From positions 434,001 to 498,000 of the forward strand of contig CBDEVO010000003.1 in assembly GCA_965243615.1 (NCBI GenBank): DNA of 64,000 nucleotides, read 5' to 3'. The notes beneath the pieces were generated by a model. That model ran no database searches, had not been told where the DNA came from, and was given only the letters and a program-made list of their open reading frames with translations. Within the stretch, counting starts at the first letter, position 1; every line of letters starts with the position of its first letter. The translations under genes were made by a program, and so were the position numbers. The stretch is from JAJEEA01 sp965243615 (GTDB taxonomy: Bacteria; Acidobacteriota; Vicinamibacteria; Vicinamibacterales; UBA8438). Positions 52,123 to 61,712 of this stretch are shown piece after piece.

Positions 52123-54552
52123 TCACTCCACCCGCAGCGCCCGGACCGGCTCGACGCCGGCCGCCCGGCGCGCCGGCAGCCAGTTCGCGGCCAGCGCGAC
52201 GCCGACGAGCAAGGCCGCGGCGCCGACGAGCGACGGCGGATCGAGCGGCCCGACCTCGAAGAGCACGTTCCGGGCCAGTCTCGTCACCGCGGCGGCACCG
52301 GCCAGGCCGATCGCCGCGCCCAGGGCGATCGGCGCCGCGCCGCGGCGCAGCACCAGCCTCGTGACCTCGGACCGGGTGGCGCCGAGCGCCATGCGGATGC
52401 CGACCTCGCGCGTGCGCTGGCTGACGTCGTAGGAAACCACCGAGAACGTCCCACCCGCCGCCAGGAGCAGGCCGACGAGGGCGAAAGCGGTCATCAGCCC
52501 CGCCGCGAAGCGCGGCCTGGCCTGCGCGTCACGGAAGTGCGCGGCCATGGTGTTCGCGAGCAGCCCCACGCGCGGGTCGATGGCCCAGGTCTCCCGGCGC
52601 ACCGCCGCCAGCAGCGCTTCGGGGGTGTCCGCTCGCACGACGAGACGCCCCCCCGTGTGGACCCGGCCGCGCGGAAACGGCGTGTAGTAGCGCAGATCGC
52701 CGCCCTGCCAGTCGGGGTCCACCTGGCGCGTCTCGCCGGCCACGCCGATCACCGTGAGCCACGCCTCGCCCTGCGGCGGCCGAAAGCGCTGCCCGATGGC
52801 GGACCGGCCGGGCCACAGACTCGCCGCGAAGGCGGCATCGACCACGGCCGACTGGTCCGCCGCGTCGTCCTCGCGCGTGAAGGGCCGTCCTTCGAGGAGC
52901 GGAATGCCGAGCGCGTCGAAGTAGCCGGGACCCACGGGGGTCGACGACACGAAGACGTCGGACGTGTCCCGCGGCCCGGAAGGCGATTCGATCTGCAACC
53001 GGCCGAAGGACAGGAAGTAGCCGGGCTCGGGCGGCACGCTGCCGGCCATCGCCGCCGCCTCCACGCCCGGCAACCGCCTCAGACGCGCCGAAAGCTCGTC
53101 CATGAACCGGAAGCGCGACTCGCCGTCCCCGTACCGCGACGCCGGCAGGCTCAGGCTGACGACCGCCACCTGGTCGACGTTGAACCCGGGGTCGATCCGC
53201 TGCCGGTTGACGAAGCTGCGGACCAGCAGTCCGGCCCCGGCCAACAGCATCAGGCACAGGGCCATCTGGGTCACCACCAGCAGGGCGGAAAGGTGCCGCC
53301 GCGGCCCGCTCCCGGCGCGCTCGACAAGCGTCAGGGCGGCCGCGGGCCGGCGCGACGCGCGCAGGGCCGGGACGAGCCCGATCGCGATGCCGGTCGCCAC
53401 CGAGAGACCGACGACCACGAGCAGCGCCCGTGGACTGACCGCCGCGCCGCCGACGTCCTGAAACTCGAGCCGCGGCATGCTCGACGCGATGACCCGGACC
53501 GCGACCACCGCGAGCCCCCCGCCGACGGCGCCGGCCACCGCGGCCATCGCGACCGTTTCGGCGACGAACTGGCGCGCGATATGCGCGGGCGACGCGCCCA
53601 GCGCCTGCCGGACCGCCGTGTCGCGCTCCTTGCGCGCGGCGCGCGCCAGCATCAGGTTGGCGGTGTTGGCGCACGTGATCAGCAGCACGAAGACCACGGC
53701 GCCGAACAGGAGGTACAACGTCGAGCGGATGCGCCGGTAGCCGCCGATGCCCGACCTCAACTCGGAGTCGAAACGATTGAGCGAGTCCGGCACGAGCGTA
53801 TAGCGGTCGGCCAATGCTCCCTGCTCGCGCAGGCCACGGCTGATGGCGGCGAGCTCGTCGCGGGCCTGCTCGATTGACACGTCCGGCCGGCGCCGGCCGA
53901 TGGTGTAAACCCCGTCGGTGCCCGATACCGGGACCTCGGGATCCCAGTCCAGCGGCGCCCAGGCCTGGGTACCGGCATTGGGAAAGCGGAACGTCGCCGG
54001 CATGACGCCCGCCACGCGGTGTGCGCGCCCGTCCAGATAGACCCGCCGCTCGTTCGAGGCGGGATCGACGGTGCCGATCCGTCGCCAGAGGTCTTCCCGG
54101 ACCACGAGGGCGTCGGGCCCGTCGCCCGCGGTCGGAAGACGTCCATGGACCGGCGGAACGCCGAGCCCCGGGAGCAGGCCCGGCGTGACGCGGGCCGCCT
54201 CCACCGTCCGGGGCGAGTCCCGGCCGGCGACGACGTGCGCGGTCAGGTAGCCTTCGTCCGTGGTCAGATAGCCCTCGACCCACTCGAGGCTGGTGGCCGC
54301 GTCGCGCACCGTCTCGAGCATGTCCAGCGTCATGAGGGGTCCGCCGCCGCGGCTGCTCGTGCGCCACACCTCGACCAGCCGCTCGGCGGCCGGGAACGGC
54401 AGCGGCCGCAGCAGCACGCCGTCGATCACGCTCCACGTGGCGGTGGTCGCGCCGATGCCCAGCGCCAGGGTGGCGACGGCGAGCGCGGCGACGCCGGGCG
54501 TCCTCGCCAGGCCCCGTATCGTGGGCCGGAGACTGCGCAACGGACTGGCCAT
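52123..54552 (-). CDS. ABC transporter permease, ADOP class without prefix domain, 809 aa
   Basis: Seventh permease of the window and separate from the main group. It starts directly with RSLRPTIRGLARTPGVAAL and the hallmark GIGATTATWSVIDGVLL. CANTANLMLARAARKERD lies before the second membrane block, and RTREVGIRMALGATRSEV near the C-terminus, which ends AGVEPVRALRVE. It lacks the acidic prefix. No PadR gene is next to it; the neighbour upstream is a divergent esterase with a 66-bp spacer, so the two may share regulation. Substrate unknown. Confidence 0.87.
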   Translation of the reverse strand: MASPLRSLRPTIRGLARTPGVAALAVATLALGIGATTATWSVIDGVLLRPLPFPAAERLVEVWRTSSRGGGPLMTLDMLETVRDAATSLEWVEGYLTTDEGYLTAHVVAGRDSPRTVEAARVTPGLLPGLGVPPVHGRLPTAGDGPDALVVREDLWRRIGTVDPASNERRVYLDGRAHRVAGVMPATFRFPNAGTQAWAPLDWDPEVPVSGTDGVYTIGRRRPDVSIEQARDELAAISRGLREQGALADRYTLVPDSLNRFDSELRSGIGGYRRIRSTLYLLFGAVVFVLLITCANTANLMLARAARKERDTAVRQALGASPAHIARQFVAETVAMAAVAGAVGGGLAVVAVRVIASSMPRLEFQDVGGAAVSPRALLVVVGLSVATGIAIGLVPALRASRRPAAALTLVERAGSGPRRHLSALLVVTQMALCLMLLAGAGLLVRSFVNRQRIDPGFNVDQVAVVSLSLPASRYGDGESRFRFMDELSARLRRLPGVEAAAMAGSVPPEPGYFLSFGRLQIESPSGPRDTSDVFVSSTPVGPGYFDALGIPLLEGRPFTREDDAADQSAVVDAAFAASLWPGRSAIGQRFRPPQGEAWLTVIGVAGETRQVDPDWQGGDLRYYTPFPRGRVHTGGRLVVRADTPEALLAAVRRETWAIDPRVGLLANTMAAHFRDAQARPRFAAGLMTAFALVGLLLAAGGTFSVVSYDVSQRTREVGIRMALGATRSEVTRLVLRRGAAPIALGAAIGLAGAAAVTRLARNVLFEVGPLDPPSLVGAAALLVGVALAANWLPARRAAGVEPVRALRVE

Positions 54553-54618
54553 GGCTCACTTCAGAGTATCCTCTCTCCACTATCGCCGTGGATTGGCCCG
54601 GCATTCGGAGGAGAAGCG

Positions 54619-56223
54619 ATGCGACGATCGATGACCCTGCTCGGTTGGGCCGCCGCGGCGGCGCTGCTGGCCACGACGGCCGTTTCCACCCGGGAGGCCG
54701 CCCAGGCGGGGAGCGCGGCCCGGCCCGCGCAGCACGCGGCGTGCGCGGCGCTGGCCGACCTCGCCCTGCCCGATACGACCATCCGGATCGCCGCGGCGGT
54801 GCCGGCCGGCGAGTTCACCCCGCCCGGCGCGGCGCGGCCGCTCGAGGTGCCCGCGTTCTGCCGCGTGGCCGCCACGAGCGCGCCCGCCGTCAACTTCGAG
54901 GTGTGGCTGCCCGCCGACACGTGGAACGGCAAGTTCCACACCGCCGGCAACGGCGGCATGGCGGGGACGATCAGCTACGGCGCCATGGCCGGCGCCCTCG
55001 GCCGCGGCTACGCCACGTCGAGCACCGACACCGGGCACGTGCAGCGCGCCGGCGGATTCGACGCGAGCTGGGCCCTCGGCCGCCCCGACCTCGTCGAGGA
55101 CTTCGGGCACCGGTCGCTGCACCTCACCGCCGTGCACGGTAAGGCGATCGCCGAGGCCTTCTACGGCGCGGCGCCCGCGCACGCCTACTACGTGGGCTGC
55201 TCGAAGGGCGGGCAGCAGGGCCTGATGGAGGCGCAGCGGTATCCCGACGACTTCGACGGCCTCGTGGTCGGCAACCCCGCCCACGACTGGACCCGTTTCT
55301 ACGCCGGCGCCCACCTCTGGTACGCGCTGGCGACCCTCGACGACCCCGAGAGCTGGATCCCGCCGGCCAAGGCGGTGATGCTCGGCGAGGCGGTCACCGC
55401 CGCGTGCGACGCCATCGACGGCATCGAGGACGGCGTGATCGACGACCCGCGCGCCTGCGACTTCGACCCGGCGGCGCTGACGTGCGGCGACGGCGAGGAC
55501 GAGGCGGCCTGCTTCACCCCGAAGCAGGTGCAGGCGGTGAAGGACATCTGGCGCGGGCCGACGAACGCGGACGGCGAGGTCATCTACCCCGGCCTCGTGC
55601 CGGGCGGCGAGGACGACCCCGGCGGCTGGTCGCGCTGGGTCACCGGTGCGGAGCGGTTCCGGAGCACGCACTACCTCGCCGCGAACGACTTCATGCGCTA
55701 CATGGTGTTCGGCGACCCCGACTGGAACTTCCGCTCGTGGGACTACGAGCGCGACCTGCCGGTGGCGCTCGAACGGACCGGGCCGGCGCTGGACGCGAAC
55801 GACCCCGACCTGCGCCCCCTGCGCGACGCCGGCGCCAAGCTGCTGCTCTACCACGGGTGGAGCGACGCCGACATCTCGCCCCTGGGCACCATCGACTACT
55901 ACGAGGAAGTGGTCCGGACGGTGGGTGAGGAAGCCGACGCGGACGCCGCGCTGGCCGAGACGCAAGAGTTCTTCCGATTGTTCATGGCGCCGGGCATGGG
56001 CCACTGCCGGGGCGGCCCGGGGCCCGACACCTTCGACGCCCTGTCCGCCCTCGAGACGTGGGTCGAAGAGGGCCGCGCCCCCGAGCAAATCGTCGCCTCC
56101 AAGATGGAGGACGGCGAGGTGGTGCGCACCCGGCCGCTCTGCCCCTATCCCCAGGTGGCGCGATGGGACGGCGCCGGCAGCACCGACGACGCCGCGAGCT
56201 TCCACTGCGTCACGCCGGACTGA
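54619..56223 (+). CDS. Tannase/feruloyl esterase family protein, exported
   Basis: A 534-residue alpha/beta-hydrolase of the tannase family. A signal peptide covers residues 1-30 (LGWAAAAALLATTAVS). The nucleophile is Ser195 in GCSKGGQQG; the acid is in LLLYHGWSDADISP and the histidine in APGMGHCRGGPG. A lid region has cysteine pairs typical of the family (TCGDGEDEAAC). It would hydrolyse ester bonds of gallate, ferulate or similar plant phenolics outside the cytoplasm. ATG 54619 follows GGAGGAG. Confidence 0.92.
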   Translation: MRRSMTLLGWAAAAALLATTAVSTREAAQAGSAARPAQHAACAALADLALPDTTIRIAAAVPAGEFTPPGAARPLEVPAFCRVAATSAPAVNFEVWLPADTWNGKFHTAGNGGMAGTISYGAMAGALGRGYATSSTDTGHVQRAGGFDASWALGRPDLVEDFGHRSLHLTAVHGKAIAEAFYGAAPAHAYYVGCSKGGQQGLMEAQRYPDDFDGLVVGNPAHDWTRFYAGAHLWYALATLDDPESWIPPAKAVMLGEAVTAACDAIDGIEDGVIDDPRACDFDPAALTCGDGEDEAACFTPKQVQAVKDIWRGPTNADGEVIYPGLVPGGEDDPGGWSRWVTGAERFRSTHYLAANDFMRYMVFGDPDWNFRSWDYERDLPVALERTGPALDANDPDLRPLRDAGAKLLLYHGWSDADISPLGTIDYYEEVVRTVGEEADADAALAETQEFFRLFMAPGMGHCRGGPGPDTFDALSALETWVEEGRAPEQIVASKMEDGEVVRTRPLCPYPQVARWDGAGSTDDAASFHCVTPD

Positions 56224-56418
56224 TCGGGAGGATTTGGACGGCCCGTGGCGGAACGCCCCGCGTCGGGACCGGCGGGCACCGCGAGCCCGCCGGCCGCGAT
56301 GCCCATGGTCGATGCCTCGTCCAGTCGCGGGCGGCCTGCACGAAGAGCTGACCGTCGGTCTCGTCGGCGGAACGGCCTGACCGGTCCCCGCGCCGCCCGG
56401 CCTCGACCGTACGCCAGT

Positions 56419-56451
56419 CGACCCGGCGAGCCCCTGCGGCTCGCCGGGTCG
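56419..56451. terminator. Strong hairpin between convergent genes
   Basis: CGACCCGGCGAGCC and GGCTCGCCGGGTCG form a perfect 14-bp stem with a 5-base loop (CCTGC). It lies between the stops of the tannase (56223) and the serine hydrolase (56485), where a bidirectional terminator is expected. No T-tract follows, so an intrinsic mechanism is not certain. Confidence 0.6.
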
Positions 56452-56484
56452 TGGGAAACAGGATCCGTCAACGGCTTCCCGCCG

Positions 56485-57834
56485 TCACCGCGGTATGTCG
56501 TACCCCAGAATCCGGGGCCGCTGGTCGGCCCAACTGTCCACCACCGCCTGGGTGACGACGTTGGTGAACCGCTGCCGGATGTTCAGCGGCCCGTGGCCCG
56601 GGAGCTGGATGAACATGAGCCCGACGAGGTCTTCCACCGGATCTGCCCAGTACAGCGTGCCGTAGGCCCCGCCCCAGCCGTAGCTGCCCGGCGACAGGGC
56701 GTCGAACGACTTCGTCGGGTCGACGAGCACCCCGAAGCCCAGCCCGAACCCGTAGCCGGGCCCGCGGACGTAGACGTCCTTGGCGCCGGTGTGGTTGCTG
56801 ATCATCAGGTCGACGGTCATCCGCCCCAGCAGGCGCACCCCATCGAGCTCACCGCCGTTGGCGATCATCTGGGCGAAGCGGAAGTAGTCGGCCGAGGTGC
56901 CGTTCAGGCCGGCCACGCCCGGGAAGTACGTCGTCGGCTCGCGGAACTCCGGCGCCCGCATCAGCTCCGACTTGCCGTCCTCGGTCGGGCGGTACACCGC
57001 CGCCACCCGATCGACCTTCTCGCGCGGTACGTTGTAGAACGTGTCGGGCATGCCGAGGGGCTCGAAGATGCGCTCCTTCAGGAACACGTCGATGGGCTGG
57101 CCCGAGATCTTCTCCACGAGGACCGCGACGTAGTCGGTGGACGACCCGTACCGCCACTCGTCGCCGGGATGGAACGTCCCGGGAATGCGCGCGGCCCGCG
57201 CGACCCGCTCGCCGATGGTGGCGAACGACTCCCCGTCGTTGGTGACGTGGCTGAGTTCCTCGTCCGACAGCCCCGCGTCGTTCGGGTTCAGCGTCAGCCC
57301 CGACGTATGGGTCAGCACGTGGCGGATGGTCACCGGCCGGGCCTCGGGGACCCGCCGCAGCCGGGGACCCTCGCGCTCGAGCACCTGATGGTCCGCGTAC
57401 TCGGGAATCCAGTCCGCGATCGGATCGTCGAGCCGGAAGCGGCCCTCCTCGAACAGCATCATGAGGGCGGCCGAGACGATGGGCTTCGTCATCGACATGA
57501 GGGTGAAGATGGCGTCGGTGGTCATCGGCACCTCCGCCTCCCGATGCCGCCACCCCACCGCGGAGTGGTGCACCACCTGGCCCCGCCGGGCCACCAGGGT
57601 CACCGCGCCCGCGATCTGCCCGTCGTCGATGAACCGCTGGAAATAGTCGTCGACCCGCTGCAGCCGCTCGGCCGACATGCCCACCGACTCGGGCGGGGCC
57701 AGCGGCAGGTCTTCCGCCGCCGCGAGCGGGACGGTCGAAGGCAGGACGAGGACGAGGCCGACGACACAGACCGCACCCGCCACCAGACCCGCCGCCCAAC
57801 GCGCGCCGCTCCGGCGCAAGCCTCTGTCCGTCAT
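56485..57834 (-). CDS. Beta-lactamase-fold serine hydrolase, exported
   Basis: A 449-residue class C beta-lactamase/esterase-type enzyme. The signal peptide spans about 10-40 (LVAGAVCVVGLVLVLPSTVPLA). The nucleophile motif SMTK is in FTLMSMTKPIVSAAL; the second motif is EWRYGSSTDYVAVLVEK (Tyr as general base) and GWGGAYGT replaces the KTG/HxG box. Proteins of this kind hydrolyse esters, D-amino peptides or beta-lactams; lactamase activity is not implied. AGGGAG precedes the ATG at 57834. Confidence 0.9.
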   Translation of the reverse strand: MTDRGLRRSGARWAAGLVAGAVCVVGLVLVLPSTVPLAAAEDLPLAPPESVGMSAERLQRVDDYFQRFIDDGQIAGAVTLVARRGQVVHHSAVGWRHREAEVPMTTDAIFTLMSMTKPIVSAALMMLFEEGRFRLDDPIADWIPEYADHQVLEREGPRLRRVPEARPVTIRHVLTHTSGLTLNPNDAGLSDEELSHVTNDGESFATIGERVARAARIPGTFHPGDEWRYGSSTDYVAVLVEKISGQPIDVFLKERIFEPLGMPDTFYNVPREKVDRVAAVYRPTEDGKSELMRAPEFREPTTYFPGVAGLNGTSADYFRFAQMIANGGELDGVRLLGRMTVDLMISNHTGAKDVYVRGPGYGFGLGFGVLVDPTKSFDALSPGSYGWGGAYGTLYWADPVEDLVGLMFIQLPGHGPLNIRQRFTNVVTQAVVDSWADQRPRILGYDIPR

Positions 57835-58030
57835 CTCACACTCCCTGGTTTCGAAGGCCGCCTGCGCGGCGCCGCCCACGTATCGCGCACGTTATCACGG
57901 ACCACCGCTCGCGGCGACGGCTCGGACACGCGCCCCGACAGTCCCGGATCAGCCCACCGGGAGGGGACCGGGCACCCTCGTTGAGGTCGAAGATCGCGTC
58001 CCGACGAGTCAGAGCTTCGAGCGAGACACC

Positions 58031-59203
58031 TCACGAGCGACCACGCAGCTCGCCGGCCAGCTCCCGGACGCCGATGGCTTCCACACGCTCCGCGATTGGG
58101 TAGCGGTCTTCGCCGGCGTGCACGACGAAGGCGCGCGCGGGCTCGAGGTCCAGGCAGGAGAGGTGGAAGCCGCGCCCGACCCTGGCCGACAACGAGCGCT
58201 TGATCTCGATCGCCCAGCGCGCGCCGTCGTCGTGCTCGATGACGAGGTCGATCTCGGCGCCGGCGCTCGTCCGGTAGAAGTGCGGCCTCGCCCGCGGGGG
58301 CAGCACGGAGACCAGCGTCTCGACGACGTAGCCCTCCCAGCTCTCGCCGACCACCGGATGCCCCGCGAGCTGCTCCAGCGACGCGATGCCGAGCAGGGCG
58401 TGCACGAGGCCGCTGTCGCGCACGTAGACCTTGGGCGACTTCACGAGACGCTTGCCGACGTTGGCGTGCAGGGGCGGCAGGCGGCGCACCAGCAGCAGGT
58501 CCGCCAGGAGATCGATGTAGCGGGTCACCGACTGCACGCTCGCCTCCAGGGCCCTCGCGAGCACCGAGGCGTTCAGCGTCGTTCCCTGGCGATGCGCGAG
58601 CATCGTCCACAGCCGGTCCAGCGTCGTGGCGGGAACGCGGGGCCCGAACATCGCGACGTCGCGCTCGAGGTAGGTGCGGATGAAGTCCCGGCGCAACGCC
58701 AGGCTGTCCTCGTCGCTCCCGGCCAGGAAGCTGTCGGGGAAGCCGCCGCGCAACCACAGTCGCTCTCGCGACGCGCGGTCGTCTTCCACCTCGAGGGGGG
58801 ACAGGGGCGCCATGTCGATGTACGCGATGCGCCCGGCCAGCGTTTCGCCCGATTGCCGCAGCAGATCGACCGCCGCCGACCCCAGGATGAGGAACCGGCC
58901 CTTGCCCTTCCCCCGGCGCCGGCCCCTGTCGATGACGCCGCGCAGGGTCTGGAACAGCTCGGGCATCCGGTGGATCTCGTCGAGAATGACGAGTCGGTCC
59001 TCCACGTTGTCCAGGAACAACCCGGGCTCGGCCAACCGGTTGCGATCGTCGCGGTCCTCCAGATCGAGATAGAGCGCGTCGCGGGACCGTCCGATCTCCA
59101 GTGCGAGCGTCGTCTTGCCGACCTGACGCGGTCCGATCAGGCCCACCGCGGCCTGACGCGCGAGGGCGCGCTCGACATCGGCCGTGATGATCCGCCGAAT
59201 CAT
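58031..59203 (-). CDS. AAA ATPase with DUF4143 domain
   Basis: A 390-residue P-loop ATPase. Walker A is GPRQVGKTTL (residues 24-33), Walker B RLVILDEIHRMPEL, and sensor-1 FLILGSAAVDLL. The C-terminal DUF4143 part contains EIDLVIEHDDG and WAIEIKRSLSA, which form a PD-(D/E)XK-like nuclease motif. Such proteins are common, often mobile, and their function is undefined. It is a single gene, not evidently part of an operon. Confidence 0.9.
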   Translation of the reverse strand: MIRRIITADVERALARQAAVGLIGPRQVGKTTLALEIGRSRDALYLDLEDRDDRNRLAEPGLFLDNVEDRLVILDEIHRMPELFQTLRGVIDRGRRRGKGKGRFLILGSAAVDLLRQSGETLAGRIAYIDMAPLSPLEVEDDRASRERLWLRGGFPDSFLAGSDEDSLALRRDFIRTYLERDVAMFGPRVPATTLDRLWTMLAHRQGTTLNASVLARALEASVQSVTRYIDLLADLLLVRRLPPLHANVGKRLVKSPKVYVRDSGLVHALLGIASLEQLAGHPVVGESWEGYVVETLVSVLPPRARPHFYRTSAGAEIDLVIEHDDGARWAIEIKRSLSARVGRGFHLSCLDLEPARAFVVHAGEDRYPIAERVEAIGVRELAGELRGRS

Positions 59204-59373
59204 CCTTGCAATTTATCCACGTCATGGAAAATTTACAAGGAAAACTCTACATCGAGGCCCTTGGAAAGCCTTGGTTCAGCCAGGACGCTCGACGACACGC
59301 TGGTGTCGCTGCAGGACCGTTCGCTCTGATATCGTCACCCCATGCAGTGCACCCGCGGAGGCGGCGACCGCCG

Positions 59374-59892
59374 ATGACCGGACTCGTCGACTGGGCGCCC
59401 AACGCCCATGCGCTGATCGTGCACCTGCCGATCGGCCTGCTCGTCACCGCGTTCGCGGCCGAGCTCGTGGCCCTGATGCGGCGCCGCCCCGAGCCGGTCG
59501 CCACCGTCTCGACCGCCCTCTACGCCGCGGCCTGGCTGACCCTCGCCGCCGCCTACCTCACGGGGCGCGCCGCCGCCCCCGAGGTCTACACGCCGGACCT
59601 CGCGGTGCCCGTCGTCGACCGGCACTGGACCCTGGCGCTGTGGTGCCTTCTCTACTTCGGGGCCCTGACCGCGGGACGGCTGTGGGTGCTGGGAGTTCCC
59701 GGCCGCCCCGCACGTGCGGGCGGCGCCGGTGGAACATCCGACGGGCCGACTGCGACCCACCGGGGGGCGGCCCACCTCGCGTTCGGCGCGGCCGGGCTCG
59801 CGGGCCTGTTGCTGCTGGCGGCCACCGCCGAGCTCGGCGGCCGGCTCGTCTACCAGTACGGCGTGGGCGTCGCCGCGCCACTGGCGGAGTGA
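59374..59892 (+). CDS. DUF2231 membrane protein
   Basis: A 172-residue integral membrane protein with four hydrophobic segments. The first carries NAHALIVHLPIGLLVTAFAAE, the DUF2231 signature with a conserved histidine, and VVDRHWTLALWCL has another. Such proteins are often near cytochromes and may bind haem; that is not shown here. The C-terminus ends GRLVYQYGVGVA. The ATG at 59374 is the start of the conserved domain. Confidence 0.8.
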   Translation: MTGLVDWAPNAHALIVHLPIGLLVTAFAAELVALMRRRPEPVATVSTALYAAAWLTLAAAYLTGRAAAPEVYTPDLAVPVVDRHWTLALWCLLYFGALTAGRLWVLGVPGRPARAGGAGGTSDGPTATHRGAAHLAFGAAGLAGLLLLAATAELGGRLVYQYGVGVAAPLAE

Positions 59893-60194
59893 GCCGCCGG
59901 AGCGGCTTCGGCTCGGGGCAACGCAGTCCCGCGGTGATCGGCCAAACGGCATGCGAGGGTCGAGAAGCGCCCCTTTTCGCGGGCTCACCGCAGAACCTCT
60001 CGTGGACGTGCGAGTACTCGAACACGTGCGGCAGCCGGTGCGGTTTGACGCACAGCCCCTCGACGTTCCCCGGGGTGGGCCTATCAGTGTCGCCACAGCG
60101 CACCACCGGTCAGCGGGCGGCTTCCTGCTCGGCCAGCATCTCCGGCACGTGTCCGGGCCATCCGCCGGCTCCCGGCCTCATCCCGCACTTGCCC
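59893..60194. other. Convergent intergenic spacer, no gene recognised
   Basis: A 302-bp stretch between the DUF2231 gene and the end of the P-loop ATPase gene. A minus-strand frame (CVKPHRLPHVFEYSHVHERF) looks somewhat protein-like but has no recognisable start or family. Otherwise nothing is seen. Confidence 0.35.
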
Positions 60195-61712
60195 TCATTC
60201 TCCAGCCCTGCTTCGGGGACCTCTCCTGACGCCTCCCTTGCGCCGCAGGTTCAGCCCCGACAGGTACAGGTCCGGCACGTCGATCCTGTCATCCGACCGC
60301 CGCCGAAACACTCCCAGGTCAATCAGGTAGTCGACGAAGTCCGCCGGCTGATCCACCGGTGGCCGAACATCCCGTCCCTCACTCCGTCCCCATGCTCCCG
60401 CCCAACCGGCGTCGAACAAGTCCACGACTTCCCTCCGCAGCCAGGGAACGAGCCTGTTCCGCGCCAGTCTCGCCCTCAACCCGTCCAGCCACGGCCACTC
60501 GTTCGAGATACCCTGTGTCACGTGATTGTCGGAAACGTCGTCGAGCGCCTGCCGGAGCGCCGTGGGATGAATCAGCCGCGGCGGGCTCGCCGCCTGATTC
60601 ACTGCTTCCCTGCCCGCGGCCTGCTCGATCAGCCTCACCAGGGTCCGGGGGCTAACCCGATCGTTGCCGTCCCGCAGGTGAGCCAACACCCAGTTGCGCA
60701 CGAACCCCTTCTTCTTGTCGGCCCCCATGAACTCGCCCGACAATCGTTCCAGCAGCGGATGACCGCTTCGGGCTTCCCTGATCTCCGGAATCAGTCCGAG
60801 CACCCCGTGCTCATCGAACCGTATGCGGGCACTCCGGCAGTAGGCGGCGAGACCGCTCGACGTATTCGCAATGCGCTTCACCAGCATGGCCAGCAACGCG
60901 GCATCCGACCACGCCAGCTCCGCCCGGTTCGCCGCGAGCTTCGCGAAGTCGGCCGTCCCCATTCCCGCGTGGCGCCGAAAGAGGTCCGAGCGTAGAAAGA
61001 CCTTCGCGCGAATTCGCCGCCAGCGGCGGCTGTAGTCGGACCAGAACGCCACAAGCCCCCGCACCATCCGCGCCATGACCGCCCAATCGAAGCCCCCGAG
61101 CGTATCCAGCTCGTCGTAACCCACGTATATTCGCGAATCCTCGCGCCGCAGCCGTTCCTCCAGCTCGTCCAGCGCCGCGGTCGGACTCGTCTCCGGCATG
61201 TCGTACGCCCGCAGAAGGTCGCCGACGGCGACCGCGGGTGGGCTCAGCACGGTCCTCAGCGCCTCCCGCTGCCCCGGCTCGAACCGATCAGCGAGTTGCC
61301 GCACCAGCATCACGTGCCAGATCTTCTTCGCCGTCTCGTCCGAGTCCGTCCATTTCGCCAACGCCTGGGTATCGGGAAAATCGGTACCGGCCGGGTACGC
61401 CCCCCTCCATTCCGATGTCGCCGCCTGGGCTTCCAGCATCGGAGCCCGCGGCCGCCACTCCGCGACTGCGTTCGCGACGGCGCGGTCTTCCGAAAAAAAA
61501 GCCTGGAACAGTGCGCTCTTCCCCGACCCTCTCGGCCCCACCACCAACACGACGTTCGGATCGAGGGCGCGCAGATGCTCCGACACGGGATACAATCGCC
61601 GTGCGAACAACTCCCGCGTCTCCGCCTCGGCCTGCCCGTATCCGAGATCCCCGAGCTGAACCCGCAGGTCCACGCAGTCCCGTTTGGTGAGGCGCCTCGA
61701 CAAGATGCTCAT
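60195..61712 (-). CDS. P-loop ATPase of a putative defence operon, 505 aa
   Basis: A P-loop NTPase with Walker A GPRGSGKSALF (residues 59-69) and a Walker B-like RIYVGYDELDTLGG (Asp200, Glu201). Further C-terminal regions are helical, with SGHPLLERLSGEFMGADKKK and WPWLDGLRARLARNR, and no known effector domain is visible. The ATG overlaps the stop of the KGGxGR ATPase gene (ATGA), so the two are coupled. It may be the sensor or the motor of the system. Not matched to a named family. Confidence 0.78.
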   Translation of the reverse strand: MSILSRRLTKRDCVDLRVQLGDLGYGQAEAETRELFARRLYPVSEHLRALDPNVVLVVGPRGSGKSALFQAFFSEDRAVANAVAEWRPRAPMLEAQAATSEWRGAYPAGTDFPDTQALAKWTDSDETAKKIWHVMLVRQLADRFEPGQREALRTVLSPPAVAVGDLLRAYDMPETSPTAALDELEERLRREDSRIYVGYDELDTLGGFDWAVMARMVRGLVAFWSDYSRRWRRIRAKVFLRSDLFRRHAGMGTADFAKLAANRAELAWSDAALLAMLVKRIANTSSGLAAYCRSARIRFDEHGVLGLIPEIREARSGHPLLERLSGEFMGADKKKGFVRNWVLAHLRDGNDRVSPRTLVRLIEQAAGREAVNQAASPPRLIHPTALRQALDDVSDNHVTQGISNEWPWLDGLRARLARNRLVPWLRREVVDLFDAGWAGAWGRSEGRDVRPPVDQPADFVDYLIDLGVFRRRSDDRIDVPDLYLSGLNLRRKGGVRRGPRSRAGE